Below the pieces are notes generated by a model, which saw only the letters and a list, made by a program, of their open reading frames with translations, did not search any database and was not told the DNA's origin. Below, piece after piece: positions 1-8,269 of a DNA stretch of 59,974 nt. The DNA is taken from NCBI GenBank assembly GCA_905216215.1, contig CAJMSZ010000010.1:1-59974 (forward strand), given 5' to 3'. The DNA comes from an uncultured bacterium. GTDB taxonomy: Bacteria > Bacillota > Clostridia > Lachnospirales > Lachnospiraceae. Position 1 is the stretch's first letter. Each line of letters begins with the position of its first letter. Position numbers and translations under genes: made by a program.

Positions 1-1524
1 AGCTGTATTATTTACATCATTTTTCTTATTTACACCATCTAAGGACTTCATTGTGGGGAACAGCAGGACATCTCTGATTGCTGCGCTGTCTGTGAGGAGC
101 ATACACATTCTGTCAATACCAAATCCAATACCACCTGTTGGCGGCATACCGATTTCCAGTGCATTTAAGAAATCTTCATCGGTAGTGTTTGCTTCTTCAT
201 CACCCTGAGCAAGAAGTTCTTCCTGTGCTTTGAAACGTTCTCTCTGATCAATTGGGTCATTTAACTCAGAATAAGCATTTGCCATTTCCCATCCGTTCAT
301 AAAGAACTCGAAACGTTCTACATAATCTGGATTCTCTGGTTTTCTCTTTGTAAGAGGAGAGATTTCCACCGGATGATCCATGATAAATGTAGGCTGAATC
401 AGATGTTCCTCTACAAATTCTTCGAAGAAGAGGTTCAGGATATCGCCTTTTTTATGGCGTGCTTCATATTCAACATGATGTTCTGCTGCCAGCTTCTGTG
501 CATCTTCCAATGTTGCAACTTCATTCCAGTCAACACCTGCGTATTTCTTAACAGCATCCACCATGGTCAGTCTTTCGAATGGCTTTCCAAGGTCCATTTC
601 TACTCCGTTGTATGTGATAACGGTTGTTCCAAGGACTTCCTTTGCAACGTGACGATACATATTTTCTGTTAAATCCATCATTCCATTGTAATCAGTATAT
701 GCCTGATATAATTCCATTAATGTAAATTCTGGATTATGTCTAGTATCAAGACCTTCGTTACGGAATACACGTCCAATTTCATATACACGTTCCATTCCAC
801 CTACGATAAGTCTCTTTAAATATAACTCCAGAGAAATACGAAGCTTGAAGTCTTCATCCAGCGCATTGAAATGTGTCATAAATGGTCTTGCTGCTGCTCC
901 ACCTGCATTGGACACAAGCATTGGTGTCTCCACTTCCATGAATCCCTGTCCGTCTAAGTATCTACGAATCGAGCTGAGAATCTTGGAACGTTTGATAAAT
1001 GTATCCTTTACTTCCGGATTCATGATTAAGTCTACATATCTCTGACGATAACGTACATCTGTGTCTGTCAGACCATGGAACTTCTCCGGAAGTACCTGTA
1101 AACTCTTAGAGAGAAGCGTTACTGCGGAAGCATGAATCGAGATTTCACCAGTCTTTGTCTTAAATACTTCACCCGTAAGTCCTACAATATCACCAATGTC
1201 CATCTTCTTAAATGCTTTGTACTCATCTTCCCCTATGCTGTCTCTTGCAACATATGACTGAATATTTCCCTGCAAATCAAGAATATTGCAAAAGGAAGCT
1301 TTCCCCATAATACGCTTTGACATAATACGTCCGGCAAGAACAACCTGTTTGCCTTCCAGTTCATCAAAATGTTCTTTTACTTCTTTGCTGTGATGTGTGA
1401 CATCAAACTTTGTAATCTGAAACGGGTCCTGTCCATTTGCCTGTAACTCTGCAAGTTTGTCACGGCGTACCTGTCTTAAATGGTTGATATCCTGTTCCTG
1501 ACCGTTATTCTGCTGTGCTCCCAT
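1..1524 (-). CDS. lysS: Lysine--tRNA ligase, class II (3' end outside window)
   Basis: Charges tRNA-Lys with lysine in the cytoplasm. The N-terminal OB-fold anticodon-binding region is followed by the class II catalytic core; the motif 3 region GIGFGIDRM and the typical closing stretch IRDVLLFPTMK are visible. The start is the ATG at 1524, preceded by AAAAGGAGAG. The gene lies 38 bases downstream of greA and probably shares its transcript. Bacterial LysS usually stops almost directly after the LLFPxM segment, but here the frame stays open for at least 14 more residues to the window edge (508 codons so far), so a C-terminal extension is likely. Only the true stop is missing; the family assignment is secure. 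Confidence 0.96.
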   Translation of the reverse strand, partial: MGAQQNNGQEQDINHLRQVRRDKLAELQANGQDPFQITKFDVTHHSKEVKEHFDELEGKQVVLAGRIMSKRIMGKASFCNILDLQGNIQSYVARDSIGEDEYKAFKKMDIGDIVGLTGEVFKTKTGEISIHASAVTLLSKSLQVLPEKFHGLTDTDVRYRQRYVDLIMNPEVKDTFIKRSKILSSIRRYLDGQGFMEVETPMLVSNAGGAAARPFMTHFNALDEDFKLRISLELYLKRLIVGGMERVYEIGRVFRNEGLDTRHNPEFTLMELYQAYTDYNGMMDLTENMYRHVAKEVLGTTVITYNGVEMDLGKPFERLTMVDAVKKYAGVDWNEVATLEDAQKLAAEHHVEYEARHKKGDILNLFFEEFVEEHLIQPTFIMDHPVEISPLTKRKPENPDYVERFEFFMNGWEMANAYSELNDPIDQRERFKAQEELLAQGDEEANTTDEDFLNALEIGMPPTGGIGFGIDRMCMLLTDSAAIRDVLLFPTMKSLDGVNKKNDVNNTA

Positions 1525-1562
1525 AGCATTCTCTCCTTTTCTTCTAAATAGCACAAACCGTC

Positions 1563-2045
1563 CTAAATAGAACGGTTAATCTTCAGTACCTTATATTCAA
1601 TAATTCCTGACTCTGTTTCCACTTCAACTGTGTCTCCGGCTTTCTTTCCAATTAAAGCCTTCCCTACTGGAGACTCATTGGAAATCTTTCCTGCAAGACT
1701 GTTTGCTTCCGTTGAACCTACAATCTTAAATTCAATCTCTTCTTCATATTCACAATCATAAACATCGACTGTGCATCCTACATTGATAACATCTGTTCCA
1801 ACTTCATCTTCATCTACAACTTCTACGTTCTTCAGAATCTTTTCCAATTCATCAATACGTGCTTCAATGTCTCTCTGTTCGTCTTTTGCAGCATCATATT
1901 CTGCATTTTCTGACAAATCACCCTGTTCTCTGGCTTCTTTTATCTTTCCTGCTACTTCTTTTCTCTTTACAACCTTTAACTGTTCCAGTTCATCCTCCAG
2001 TTGTTTTAATCCTGTATAAGTAAGTAACGTCTTCTTCGCTTCCAT
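1563..2045 (-). CDS. greA: Transcription elongation factor GreA
   Basis: GreA rescues backtracked RNA polymerase by stimulating transcript cleavage in the secondary channel. At 160 residues it has the family's normal length. Residues 1-75 form the N-terminal antiparallel coiled coil, including the diagnostic REQGDLSENAEY segment with the acidic tip residues (D, E). The C-terminal half is the FKBP-like domain, ending in a conserved ISNESPVGKALIGKK-type stretch. The ATG at 2045 has GAGAAGAGGAGAAC just upstream. It is first in a greA-lysS unit with its own promoter. Confidence 0.97.
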   Translation of the reverse strand: MEAKKTLLTYTGLKQLEDELEQLKVVKRKEVAGKIKEAREQGDLSENAEYDAAKDEQRDIEARIDELEKILKNVEVVDEDEVGTDVINVGCTVDVYDCEYEEEIEFKIVGSTEANSLAGKISNESPVGKALIGKKAGDTVEVETESGIIEYKVLKINRSI

Positions 2046-2115
2046 CTTAGTTCTCCTCTTCTCCTATACATCATTTCATCAAATGACACCATAAAGATAC
2101 TTTCACAATTTCAAT

Positions 2116-2144
2116 ATTATACCTAATCCACCGACAAGTGTCAA
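2116..2144 (-). promoter_or_regulatory. Sigma-A promoter of greA-lysS
   Basis: Reading the minus strand, TTGACA (2139-2144) and TATAAT (2116-2121) are separated by 17 bases, a perfect vegetative consensus. The -35 box begins only 6 bases after the dusB stop codon, and the leader to greA is about 60 bases. No convincing terminator separates dusB from this promoter. Confidence 0.85.
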
Positions 2145-2149
2145 TAACT

Positions 2150-3115
2150 TTACAGGCGTTCTTTCAAAAGTTCTTCCAGTTCTTCGTAACTATCCACTTT
2201 ATTAATATCATCTCTTAATCTTGCCGAGCCTTCCAGCCCTTTGGTGTACCATGCCACATGCTTTCTCATTTCCCTGATTCCAAGATAATCTCCCTTAAAG
2301 GCAATCTGGAGTCTTGCATGTCTGAGCATGGTCTCCCGTATTTGTTCCTTCGTTGGTCGTTCTGGAATCTGACCTGTTCTTTCATATTCCAAAAGTTCAC
2401 GGAAAATCCACGGATTTCCCTGTGCACCTCTTCCAATCATCACCCCGTCACATCCGGTCTGCTCCATCATAGAAATGGCACGCTCTCCACTCGTCACATC
2501 CCCATTTCCGATTACTGGAATTTTCACCGCTTCTTTTACCCGACGAATGATATTCCAGTCTGCCTCTCCTGAATAATATTGTTCTCCGGTTCTGCCATGC
2601 ACCGCAACTGCCGCACCTCCGGCTTCTTCGATAATTTTTGCAATCTCTACTGCATTTATCGAATCATCGTTGAACCCTTTTCTGATTTTAACGGTTACAG
2701 GCTTTTGAATTGCCCGCACTGTCTTGTACACAATATCATATACAAGTTTCGGCTGATTCATGAGTGCAGAACCCTCTCCGTTTCTGACAACTTTTGGCAC
2801 TGGACATCCCATATTGATATCCAGAATCTGAAAGGGCAGATTTTCAATCCGCTTTGCCTGCTCACTGATAATATCCGGGTCTGCTCCGAAAAGCTGCAAA
2901 GACACCGGACATTCTCTTTCATCGATTTCCAACAACGCTTTCGTGTTCTTATTATTATATTGAAGTGCCTTTGCACTAATCATTTCCATACACAAAAGTC
3001 CCGCACCCTGTTCCTTGCACAACAAACGAAATGGCAGGTCTGTTACTCCTGCCATCGGTGCTAACACATATGGATTTTCTAATTCTACATTACCAATCTT
3101 CAGTGTTTTTCCCAT
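2150..3115 (-). CDS. dusB: tRNA-dihydrouridine synthase DusB
   Basis: FMN-dependent enzyme that reduces uridines in the tRNA D-loop. The TIM-barrel start LAPMAGVTDLPFR, the catalytic-cysteine region MGCPVPKV and the flavin phosphate-binding VMIGRGAQGNPWIF are all present, followed by the helical C-terminal domain. I start it at the ATG at 3115 (321 residues), which has AGAGGTAGG at good spacing. The frame is open for 38 codons further upstream, but that stretch overlaps the preceding gene and looks non-coding. It lies 10 bases after a small conserved gene, consistent with one transcript through birA and argF. Confidence 0.95.
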   Translation of the reverse strand: MGKTLKIGNVELENPYVLAPMAGVTDLPFRLLCKEQGAGLLCMEMISAKALQYNNKNTKALLEIDERECPVSLQLFGADPDIISEQAKRIENLPFQILDINMGCPVPKVVRNGEGSALMNQPKLVYDIVYKTVRAIQKPVTVKIRKGFNDDSINAVEIAKIIEEAGGAAVAVHGRTGEQYYSGEADWNIIRRVKEAVKIPVIGNGDVTSGERAISMMEQTGCDGVMIGRGAQGNPWIFRELLEYERTGQIPERPTKEQIRETMLRHARLQIAFKGDYLGIREMRKHVAWYTKGLEGSARLRDDINKVDSYEELEELLKERL

Positions 3116-3125
3116 TATCCTACCT

Positions 3126-3488
3126 CTAAAATTCTTCGGACGAAAACAATTCTTCCTCTGGAATCTGCAAAAAGAAAATTTTATAAAACAGTTCGAGCTG
3201 TCTAAGAAGCTCCTGCTTTTCCGGGTCATTCTGAATCTGCTTGATTTTTAGCTGACTTCCTATATCATCAAACATCGGATCGCCTTCTTCTGCTGTAACT
3301 TCCAGTTTCAGACTTCCGTCTTCATCAAAAACCAGTGTCAAGATTCCACCTACATCGTGAACATAAAGGACGCAAAGAATCTTCAGCTCATCCTGAATAT
3401 GCTCTGGCAGATTTGCGAAATCTGGATTCAGATAATATTTTTCTTCATACGAGTTTGCCCCACACAGTACAATTTTATCCTGATACAT
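3126..3488 (-). CDS. Conserved small protein, probably DUF6145 family
   Basis: A 120-residue cytoplasmic protein of unknown function with no signal peptide or membrane segment. It opens with MYQDKIVLCGANSYEEKYYL and is rich in acidic residues and leucine. A central segment (YVHDVGGILTLVFDEDG) looks like a beta hairpin. I remember similar proteins between dusB and birA in Lachnospiraceae, named DUF6145; that name is from memory. The ATG at 3488 is preceded by a strong GGGAGGAAATA site, so it is preferred over a start 8 codons upstream. Confidence 0.8.
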   Translation of the reverse strand: MYQDKIVLCGANSYEEKYYLNPDFANLPEHIQDELKILCVLYVHDVGGILTLVFDEDGSLKLEVTAEEGDPMFDDIGSQLKIKQIQNDPEKQELLRQLELFYKIFFLQIPEEELFSSEEF

Positions 3489-3517
3489 TATTTCCTCCCT
3501 ATACTTTGTCACTAAAA

Positions 3518-4312
3518 TTACACATACCCATAAATACCTCGTACAGAGACTTCTCCTGCAAAAACATGCTCTATATTGCCGTCTTCCCTTTCCACAAGAA
3601 GTTCTCCCAGATGATTAATTCCATGGGCAATTGCCCGGTACTCATTTCCTGTCTCTAACACACGAACCTGATTTTCACGATTTACCAGAATCTGATTATA
3701 ACCATCCTGAATTACGGATAAATCTCCTGCCTTCACAAAAGCTTCATACTCTTTTTCAAATCGTTCTAAAATACGTGCAAGAAGCACCGCCCGGTTTATC
3801 TCTTTCCCGGTTTCCAGCTTCAGGGAGGTTGCGCTTATAGTCAGTTCTTGTGGAATCTCTTCATTATTTACATTAATACCAACACCAATCACTACATAAT
3901 CAATGTCACTGTCTTTCATAGTCATTTCTGTGAGAATTCCGCACACTTTTTTCTTATTTAACACAATATCATTGGGCCATTTAATTCTTGCGTCCAATCC
4001 CTCTGCTTCTCTCAACACTTCTGTAACACTATATGCCATCAAAAGAGTAAGCATAGGAGCTTTCTGTACATCAAATTCCGGTCTCAGCAGGATACTCACA
4101 TAAATGTTGGTTCCAGAAGGTGACAGCCATGTTCTGCCCCGTCTTCCTTTCCCTCCATTTTGCTGGTCTGCTACTACTGTGGTTCCATGAGGTGCTCTCT
4201 CTTCCCCCAACGCCATAGCTCTGTTATTCGTAGAATCAATCTCATCATAGTACCATAAGTTTTTCCCGACCCAATTACTCTTTAACTCATTTTCAATTTC
4301 TTCTTTATTCAT
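3518..4312 (-). CDS. birA: Biotin--[acetyl-CoA-carboxylase] ligase, no DNA-binding domain
   Basis: Activates biotin with ATP and attaches it to the lysine of biotin carrier proteins. The biotinyl-5'-AMP loop GGKGRRGRTWLSP, the catalytic KWPNDI motif and a C-terminal SH3-like domain are visible. The 264-residue product begins almost directly at the catalytic domain (LWYYDEIDSTN), so the N-terminal winged-helix repressor domain of bifunctional BirA is absent and it should act only as an enzyme. The ATG at 4312 has GGAAAG upstream; a TTG at 4336, 4 bases after the argF stop, is an alternative that would add 8 residues. Confidence 0.93.
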   Translation of the reverse strand: MNKEEIENELKSNWVGKNLWYYDEIDSTNNRAMALGEERAPHGTTVVADQQNGGKGRRGRTWLSPSGTNIYVSILLRPEFDVQKAPMLTLLMAYSVTEVLREAEGLDARIKWPNDIVLNKKKVCGILTEMTMKDSDIDYVVIGVGINVNNEEIPQELTISATSLKLETGKEINRAVLLARILERFEKEYEAFVKAGDLSVIQDGYNQILVNRENQVRVLETGNEYRAIAHGINHLGELLVEREDGNIEHVFAGEVSVRGIYGYV

Positions 4313-4339
4313 GATCTGTCCATGACTTTCCGACAAAAT

Positions 4340-5341
4340 TTATTCTTCTGTAAATGCACCTAATGTTGCTGCCATCACAGCTTTGATTGTATGCATTCTG
4401 TTCTCCGCCTCGTCAAATACTACAGACTGTGGGGATTCAAATACTTCATCCGTCACTTCCAGTTCTGTAAGTCCAAAGCGTTCTCCCATCTCTTTTCCGA
4501 TGATAGTATCTAAATCATGGAATGCCGGCAGGCAGTGAAGGAAGATTGCCTGACTTCCTGCATTTTCCATTACTTCTTTCGTCACTTTATATGGAGACAA
4601 TTCACGGATTCTCTCTTCCCAGATTTCGTCCGGTTCTCCCATAGAAACCCATACATCCGTGTAAATTACATCTGCACCTTTGGTTCCTTCTTCCACATTA
4701 TCAGTAAGTGTAATGGTTGCCCCTGATTCTTTTGCATATTCCATGCATTCCTTTACCAGTTCCTGATCTGGAAAATATTTTTCAGGTGCGCAGGCAACAA
4801 AATGCATCCCCATCTTCGCACACAAAATCGCCAGAGAATTACCCATGTTATAACGGGCATCTCCCATATATACTAATTTGACACCTTTCACACGGCCTAA
4901 ATGTTCTTTGATTGTCAGTAAATCTGCCAGCATCTGTGTCGGGTGATATTCATTCGTCAGTCCATTCCATACCGGAACGCCTGCATATTTTGCAAGTTCT
5001 TCTACAATCTCCTGTCCATATCCACGGTATTCAATACCATCAAACATTCTTCCAAGCACACGTGCTGTGTCCTTGATGCTTTCTTTCTTTCCGATCTGCG
5101 AAGCCTTAGGGTCCAAATAGGTAGAACCCATTCCAAGGTCTTTTGCTGCAACTTCAAAAGAACATCTGGTTCTTGTACTTGTCTTTTCGAAAATCAATGC
5201 CACATTCTTTCCCCGAAGTACATCTACCGGAATTCCCTTTTTCTTCTTGGCTTTCAAATCTGCTGCCAAATCAACCAGATATGTGATTTCTTCTGGTGTA
5301 AAGTCCTTTAATGTCAAAAAATGCTTTCCTGTTAAGTTCAT
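4340..5341 (-). CDS. argF: Ornithine carbamoyltransferase
   Basis: Makes citrulline from ornithine and carbamoyl phosphate in arginine synthesis, or runs the reverse reaction in the deiminase pathway. At 333 residues it has the usual length. The carbamoyl-phosphate loop STRTR is at residues 55-59, and the ornithine-binding VSMGEP and FLHCLPAFHD motifs follow in the C-terminal domain. The ATG at 5341 is preceded by AAGAAGGATATAAA. No arc genes are nearby, and the ARG-box-like site in front fits arginine-controlled biosynthesis. The gene is the first of a probable argF-birA-small gene-dusB unit. Confidence 0.96.
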   Translation of the reverse strand: MNLTGKHFLTLKDFTPEEITYLVDLAADLKAKKKKGIPVDVLRGKNVALIFEKTSTRTRCSFEVAAKDLGMGSTYLDPKASQIGKKESIKDTARVLGRMFDGIEYRGYGQEIVEELAKYAGVPVWNGLTNEYHPTQMLADLLTIKEHLGRVKGVKLVYMGDARYNMGNSLAILCAKMGMHFVACAPEKYFPDQELVKECMEYAKESGATITLTDNVEEGTKGADVIYTDVWVSMGEPDEIWEERIRELSPYKVTKEVMENAGSQAIFLHCLPAFHDLDTIIGKEMGERFGLTELEVTDEVFESPQSVVFDEAENRMHTIKAVMAATLGAFTEE

Positions 5342-5404
5342 TTTATATCCTTCTTTCTATATTCTATCCAATCTGTTGCACCGTATCTAAAATGTTGTTT
5401 TTTT

Positions 5405-5446
5405 ATCATAGCACTCTTTTATGCATTATTCAAGAATAAATATACA
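5405..5446 (-). promoter_or_regulatory. argF promoter with ARG-box-like operator
   Basis: On the minus strand TTGAAT (5428-5433) and TATGAT (5405-5410) are 17 bases apart. Abutting the -35 box, the plus strand at 5433-5446 reads AGAATAAATATACA, which fits the ArgR box pattern TGNATWWWWATNCA at all but the first position. ArgR bound here could block polymerase. The match is by eye to a remembered consensus. Confidence 0.6.
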
Positions 5447-5493
5447 TTTTATACATCAGTATTATTTATATTATACTCTTTTCATACAGATGA

Positions 5494-6285
5494 TTATTTT
5501 CTTCTCTGCCTTGCTGCCTCAAACATAAGCACAGATGAGGCTATTGCTGCATTCAAGGATTCCACCTCACCGCACATTGGAATTTTAATATAGATTTCTG
5601 CTGCGTCTGCCACTTCCTGACGCAGACCATTTCCTTCATTGCCAATTAAAAATGCTGTTCCAATCCTGTAATCTTCCTCTTCATAACCATGCTTTCCCTT
5701 TAGATGGGCTGCATAAGTATGAATTTCATAATTCTTTAATCCTTTTATTACTTCCACCAGATTGTCTGTATAAAGAAAGGGCATTCGATAAATCGAACCC
5801 ATCGTAGAACGGATAACCTTAGGATTGTAAATATCTACACAATCACAGCTCATCAAAACACCGGTAACTCCTGCTGCTTCTCCGGCACGCAGTATTGTCC
5901 CGAGATTTCCTGGGTCCTGTAAATTATCAAGGACCATAAGGAGCGGCTTCATTCCATTCTTAGCTTCTAATATTTGTTCCAGAGAATACTGCATTTGATT
6001 CATGACAAGCAGAACTCCCTGTGGAGTCTTCGTGTCTGAAACATGGGCAAACACAGAATCCGACAAAATCTCCAGCTTTTTCCCCCATTTTTCCAGATGA
6101 AGCTCCTCTTTCTTCTTATTAAAAAAGCTTTCTGAGACATATAACTCTCTTACCATTTTCTCCGGAGCTTCCACATACATCCGGATTCCCTCTACAATAT
6201 ATACAGAATCCTCTTCCCGGGCCTTCCGCTTCTTCTGCCATGCCAGCAGTTGCTTTACTCTGGCATTACTGCTGCTTGTAATCAT
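5494..6285 (-). CDS. TrmH/SpoU-family RNA 2'-O-methyltransferase
   Basis: A SPOUT-superfamily methyltransferase predicted to methylate ribose 2'-OH in rRNA or tRNA using SAM. Residues 1-95 form an N-terminal substrate-binding domain (SSSNARVKQLLAWQKKRKAR, then VEGIRMY). The knotted catalytic domain carries LDNLQDPGNLGTILRAGEAAG, IGNEGNGL and the closing PMCGEVESLNAAIASSVLMFE. The ATG at 6285 (263 residues) has AGAGGAAGAG upstream and is preferred to the ATG 7 codons earlier. The exact target cannot be deduced from sequence. Confidence 0.9.
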   Translation of the reverse strand: MITSSSNARVKQLLAWQKKRKAREEDSVYIVEGIRMYVEAPEKMVRELYVSESFFNKKKEELHLEKWGKKLEILSDSVFAHVSDTKTPQGVLLVMNQMQYSLEQILEAKNGMKPLLMVLDNLQDPGNLGTILRAGEAAGVTGVLMSCDCVDIYNPKVIRSTMGSIYRMPFLYTDNLVEVIKGLKNYEIHTYAAHLKGKHGYEEEDYRIGTAFLIGNEGNGLRQEVADAAEIYIKIPMCGEVESLNAAIASSVLMFEAARQRRK

Positions 6286-6316
6286 AATCTCTTCCTCTGC
6301 TCTCATTCATTTAAAT

Positions 6317-7006
6317 CTACATCTTAAAACGATATCCAACTCCCCAGATTGTTTCGATATACTGCGGATTGGAAGTATCATATTCAATTTTCTCACGAAT
6401 CTTCTTGATATGAACTGTCACAGTTGCAATATCTCCAATGGACTCCATATCCCAGATTTCGCGAAACAATTCATCTTTGGTATATACATGGTTCGGGTGA
6501 CTTGCAAGGAAGGTAAGTAAATCAAACTCTTTGGTTGTGAAATTCTTCTCTTCTCCATTTACCCATACTCTCCTTGCTGTGGTGTCAATCTTAAGACCAC
6601 GAATCTCAATGATTTTATTTTCTTCTACTGCACTTCCTATCAGGCGCTCATATCTTGCCAGATGTGCCTTCACTCTTGCTACCAGCTCACTTGGGCTAAA
6701 TGGCTTTGTCATATAATCATCTGCTCCAAGTCCCAGTCCTCGGATTTTATCGATGTCATCCTTCTTTGCGGAAACCATAATAATCGGTGTATTCTTTTCC
6801 TCACGTACTTTTCTGCAAATCTCGAATCCATCTACACCCGGAAGCATCAAGTCTAAAATTACCAGATTAAAATCATCGGACAAGGCCAGTTCTAATCCTT
6901 TCACTCCGTCATTTGCCACCTGGACTTCGAACCCACTCAGTTCTAAATAATCTTTTTCCAAATCTGCAATTGCTTCTTCATCTTCCACAATTAATATCTT
7001 ACTCAT
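6317..7006 (-). CDS. OmpR/PhoB-family response regulator
   Basis: DNA-binding output protein of the two-component pair with the next gene. Residues 1-120 are the receiver domain: acidic pocket EDE at 8-10, phospho-acceptor D52 in ILDLMLPG, and the conserved lysine in MTKPFS. Residues 130-229 are a winged-helix domain ending in IETIWGVGYRFKM, the classic OmpR/PhoB finish. Its ATG overlaps the last 8 bases of the kinase gene, so translation is probably coupled. The sensed signal and the target genes are unknown, and no obvious target gene is adjacent. Confidence 0.95.
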   Translation of the reverse strand: MSKILIVEDEEAIADLEKDYLELSGFEVQVANDGVKGLELALSDDFNLVILDLMLPGVDGFEICRKVREEKNTPIIMVSAKKDDIDKIRGLGLGADDYMTKPFSPSELVARVKAHLARYERLIGSAVEENKIIEIRGLKIDTTARRVWVNGEEKNFTTKEFDLLTFLASHPNHVYTKDELFREIWDMESIGDIATVTVHIKKIREKIEYDTSNPQYIETIWGVGYRFKM

Positions 7007-8156
7007 TTGCAGGTACCTCCTGATATTTTCTTATTACAAAATACATCACAGTGCCAATTCCTTCCCGGCTTGTAGCCCAAATCTTGCCACCATGGTCCTC
7101 AATAATTTTCTTTACAATGGAAAGACCAATTCCACTTCCGCCTTTGGATGAATTTCTGGAAGCATCTGTTCTGTAAAATCGTTCGAAAATGTGCGGCAAA
7201 TCTTTCGCTGCAATGCCCTTTCCATTATCCTCCAGCTCTACCTGTATAAAATCACCTACATCCTTCACACGAAGGTTAATCTTACGCTTGTCGCGTTCCG
7301 TATACTTCAGCGAATTGCTGACAATGTTATTGATAACTCTTTTCAACTGTTCCGGGTCTGCAATGATCATCTGATCTGAATCCACATAGTTAAAGTAGCC
7401 AAACTCTACGTTCTTTGCTTCCAGTTCCATGGCCAAATCCTCTGCACAGTCATCAAAATATGCATTTACAGAGATTGGAGCAAAATTGTATGGAATACGG
7501 TTCGTATCAATCTTCGAATATAATGTCAGTTCATTGATCAGCAAATTCATTTCATTTGCCTTATTGTAAATCGTTCCCAGGTATTTGTCCATCTTCTCCG
7601 GTGTATCTGCAACCCCGTCGCGGATTCCCTCCACATAACCCTTAATCGCGGTAATCGGTGTTTTTAAATCATGGGAAATATTACTGATCAATTCCTTGCT
7701 TTCCCGGTCTGACTGAATCTTCTCCTCCGCATTTTCCTTCAGCCTGGCCCTCATATCTTCAAATGCCTGAATCAATTGTCCCATCTCGTCATTGCCTTCC
7801 GGTTTTAATTCGAAGTCCAAATCTCCGGACTGTACACGCTTTGCAGCCTCCTGCAAACGGTTAATCTGGCGAATCATACTTCCATAAACCCACAAAACCA
7901 ATACCATGGCAGTAAGAATTAAAATACAGATGATAGACACACTCATATGTAATAAAAACTGACGGACTTCCGGCATTTCCTTCAGAAAATTTAAAGAATG
8001 GGAGAATGTCTGATATTCATTTCCTGTTAATCCATACGTCTTCTCAATTACCTTAATCTGATACTGTGCAATTCCCCAGATAAATGCAGAGCTTAAAATA
8101 AGCGGAAGTGTCATGATCACAATAAAGGAAATCAAAAGACGGTTCTTTAATTTCAT
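6999..8156 (-). CDS. Sensor histidine kinase
   Basis: Membrane sensor of the two-component pair, 385 residues. Transmembrane segments lie at about 7-30 and 71-92 and enclose a short extracytoplasmic loop of about 40 residues. HAMP (about 95-145), HisKA with H162 in SNISHDLKTP, and a HATPase_c domain with NNIVSNSLKY, DNGKGI and GGSGIGLSIV follow. The small outer loop suggests intramembrane or envelope sensing rather than a large ligand domain. The ATG at 8156 has GGAGGAGGAATCC upstream; the frame remains open 16 codons further but without a good site. Confidence 0.93.
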   Translation of the reverse strand: MKLKNRLLISFIVIMTLPLILSSAFIWGIAQYQIKVIEKTYGLTGNEYQTFSHSLNFLKEMPEVRQFLLHMSVSIICILILTAMVLVLWVYGSMIRQINRLQEAAKRVQSGDLDFELKPEGNDEMGQLIQAFEDMRARLKENAEEKIQSDRESKELISNISHDLKTPITAIKGYVEGIRDGVADTPEKMDKYLGTIYNKANEMNLLINELTLYSKIDTNRIPYNFAPISVNAYFDDCAEDLAMELEAKNVEFGYFNYVDSDQMIIADPEQLKRVINNIVSNSLKYTERDKRKINLRVKDVGDFIQVELEDNGKGIAAKDLPHIFERFYRTDASRNSSKGGSGIGLSIVKKIIEDHGGKIWATSREGIGTVMYFVIRKYQEVPANE

Positions 8157-8221
8157 AAGGATTCCTCCTCCATAGCTTCGATTATGAAGCGTGTTTTGTT
8201 TCATATTCTTTAGAATAACAC

Positions 8222-8252
8222 AAAAACGGACGCTTCACATCAAAGCGTCCGT
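8222..8252 (-). terminator. Terminator after metK
   Basis: The 10-bp stem ACGGACGCTT/AAGCGTCCGT with a 7-base loop is followed on the minus strand by TTTTTGTG. It lies 18 bases after the metK stop and separates metK from the two-component genes. Confidence 0.88.
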
Positions 8253-8269
8253 AAATTTTTCTAAAAATT

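Noticed and set aside
2055..2090. Terminator between dusB and greA from TCATTTGATGAAATGA
   Set aside because: The stem is only six bases, AT-rich and without a T-run; it lies in the greA leader, not after dusB.
5428..5456. A second ARG box made of the TATACATTTTATACAT direct repeat
   Set aside because: The repeat lacks the TGNAT/ATNCA dyad of an ARG box; only the first site fits.
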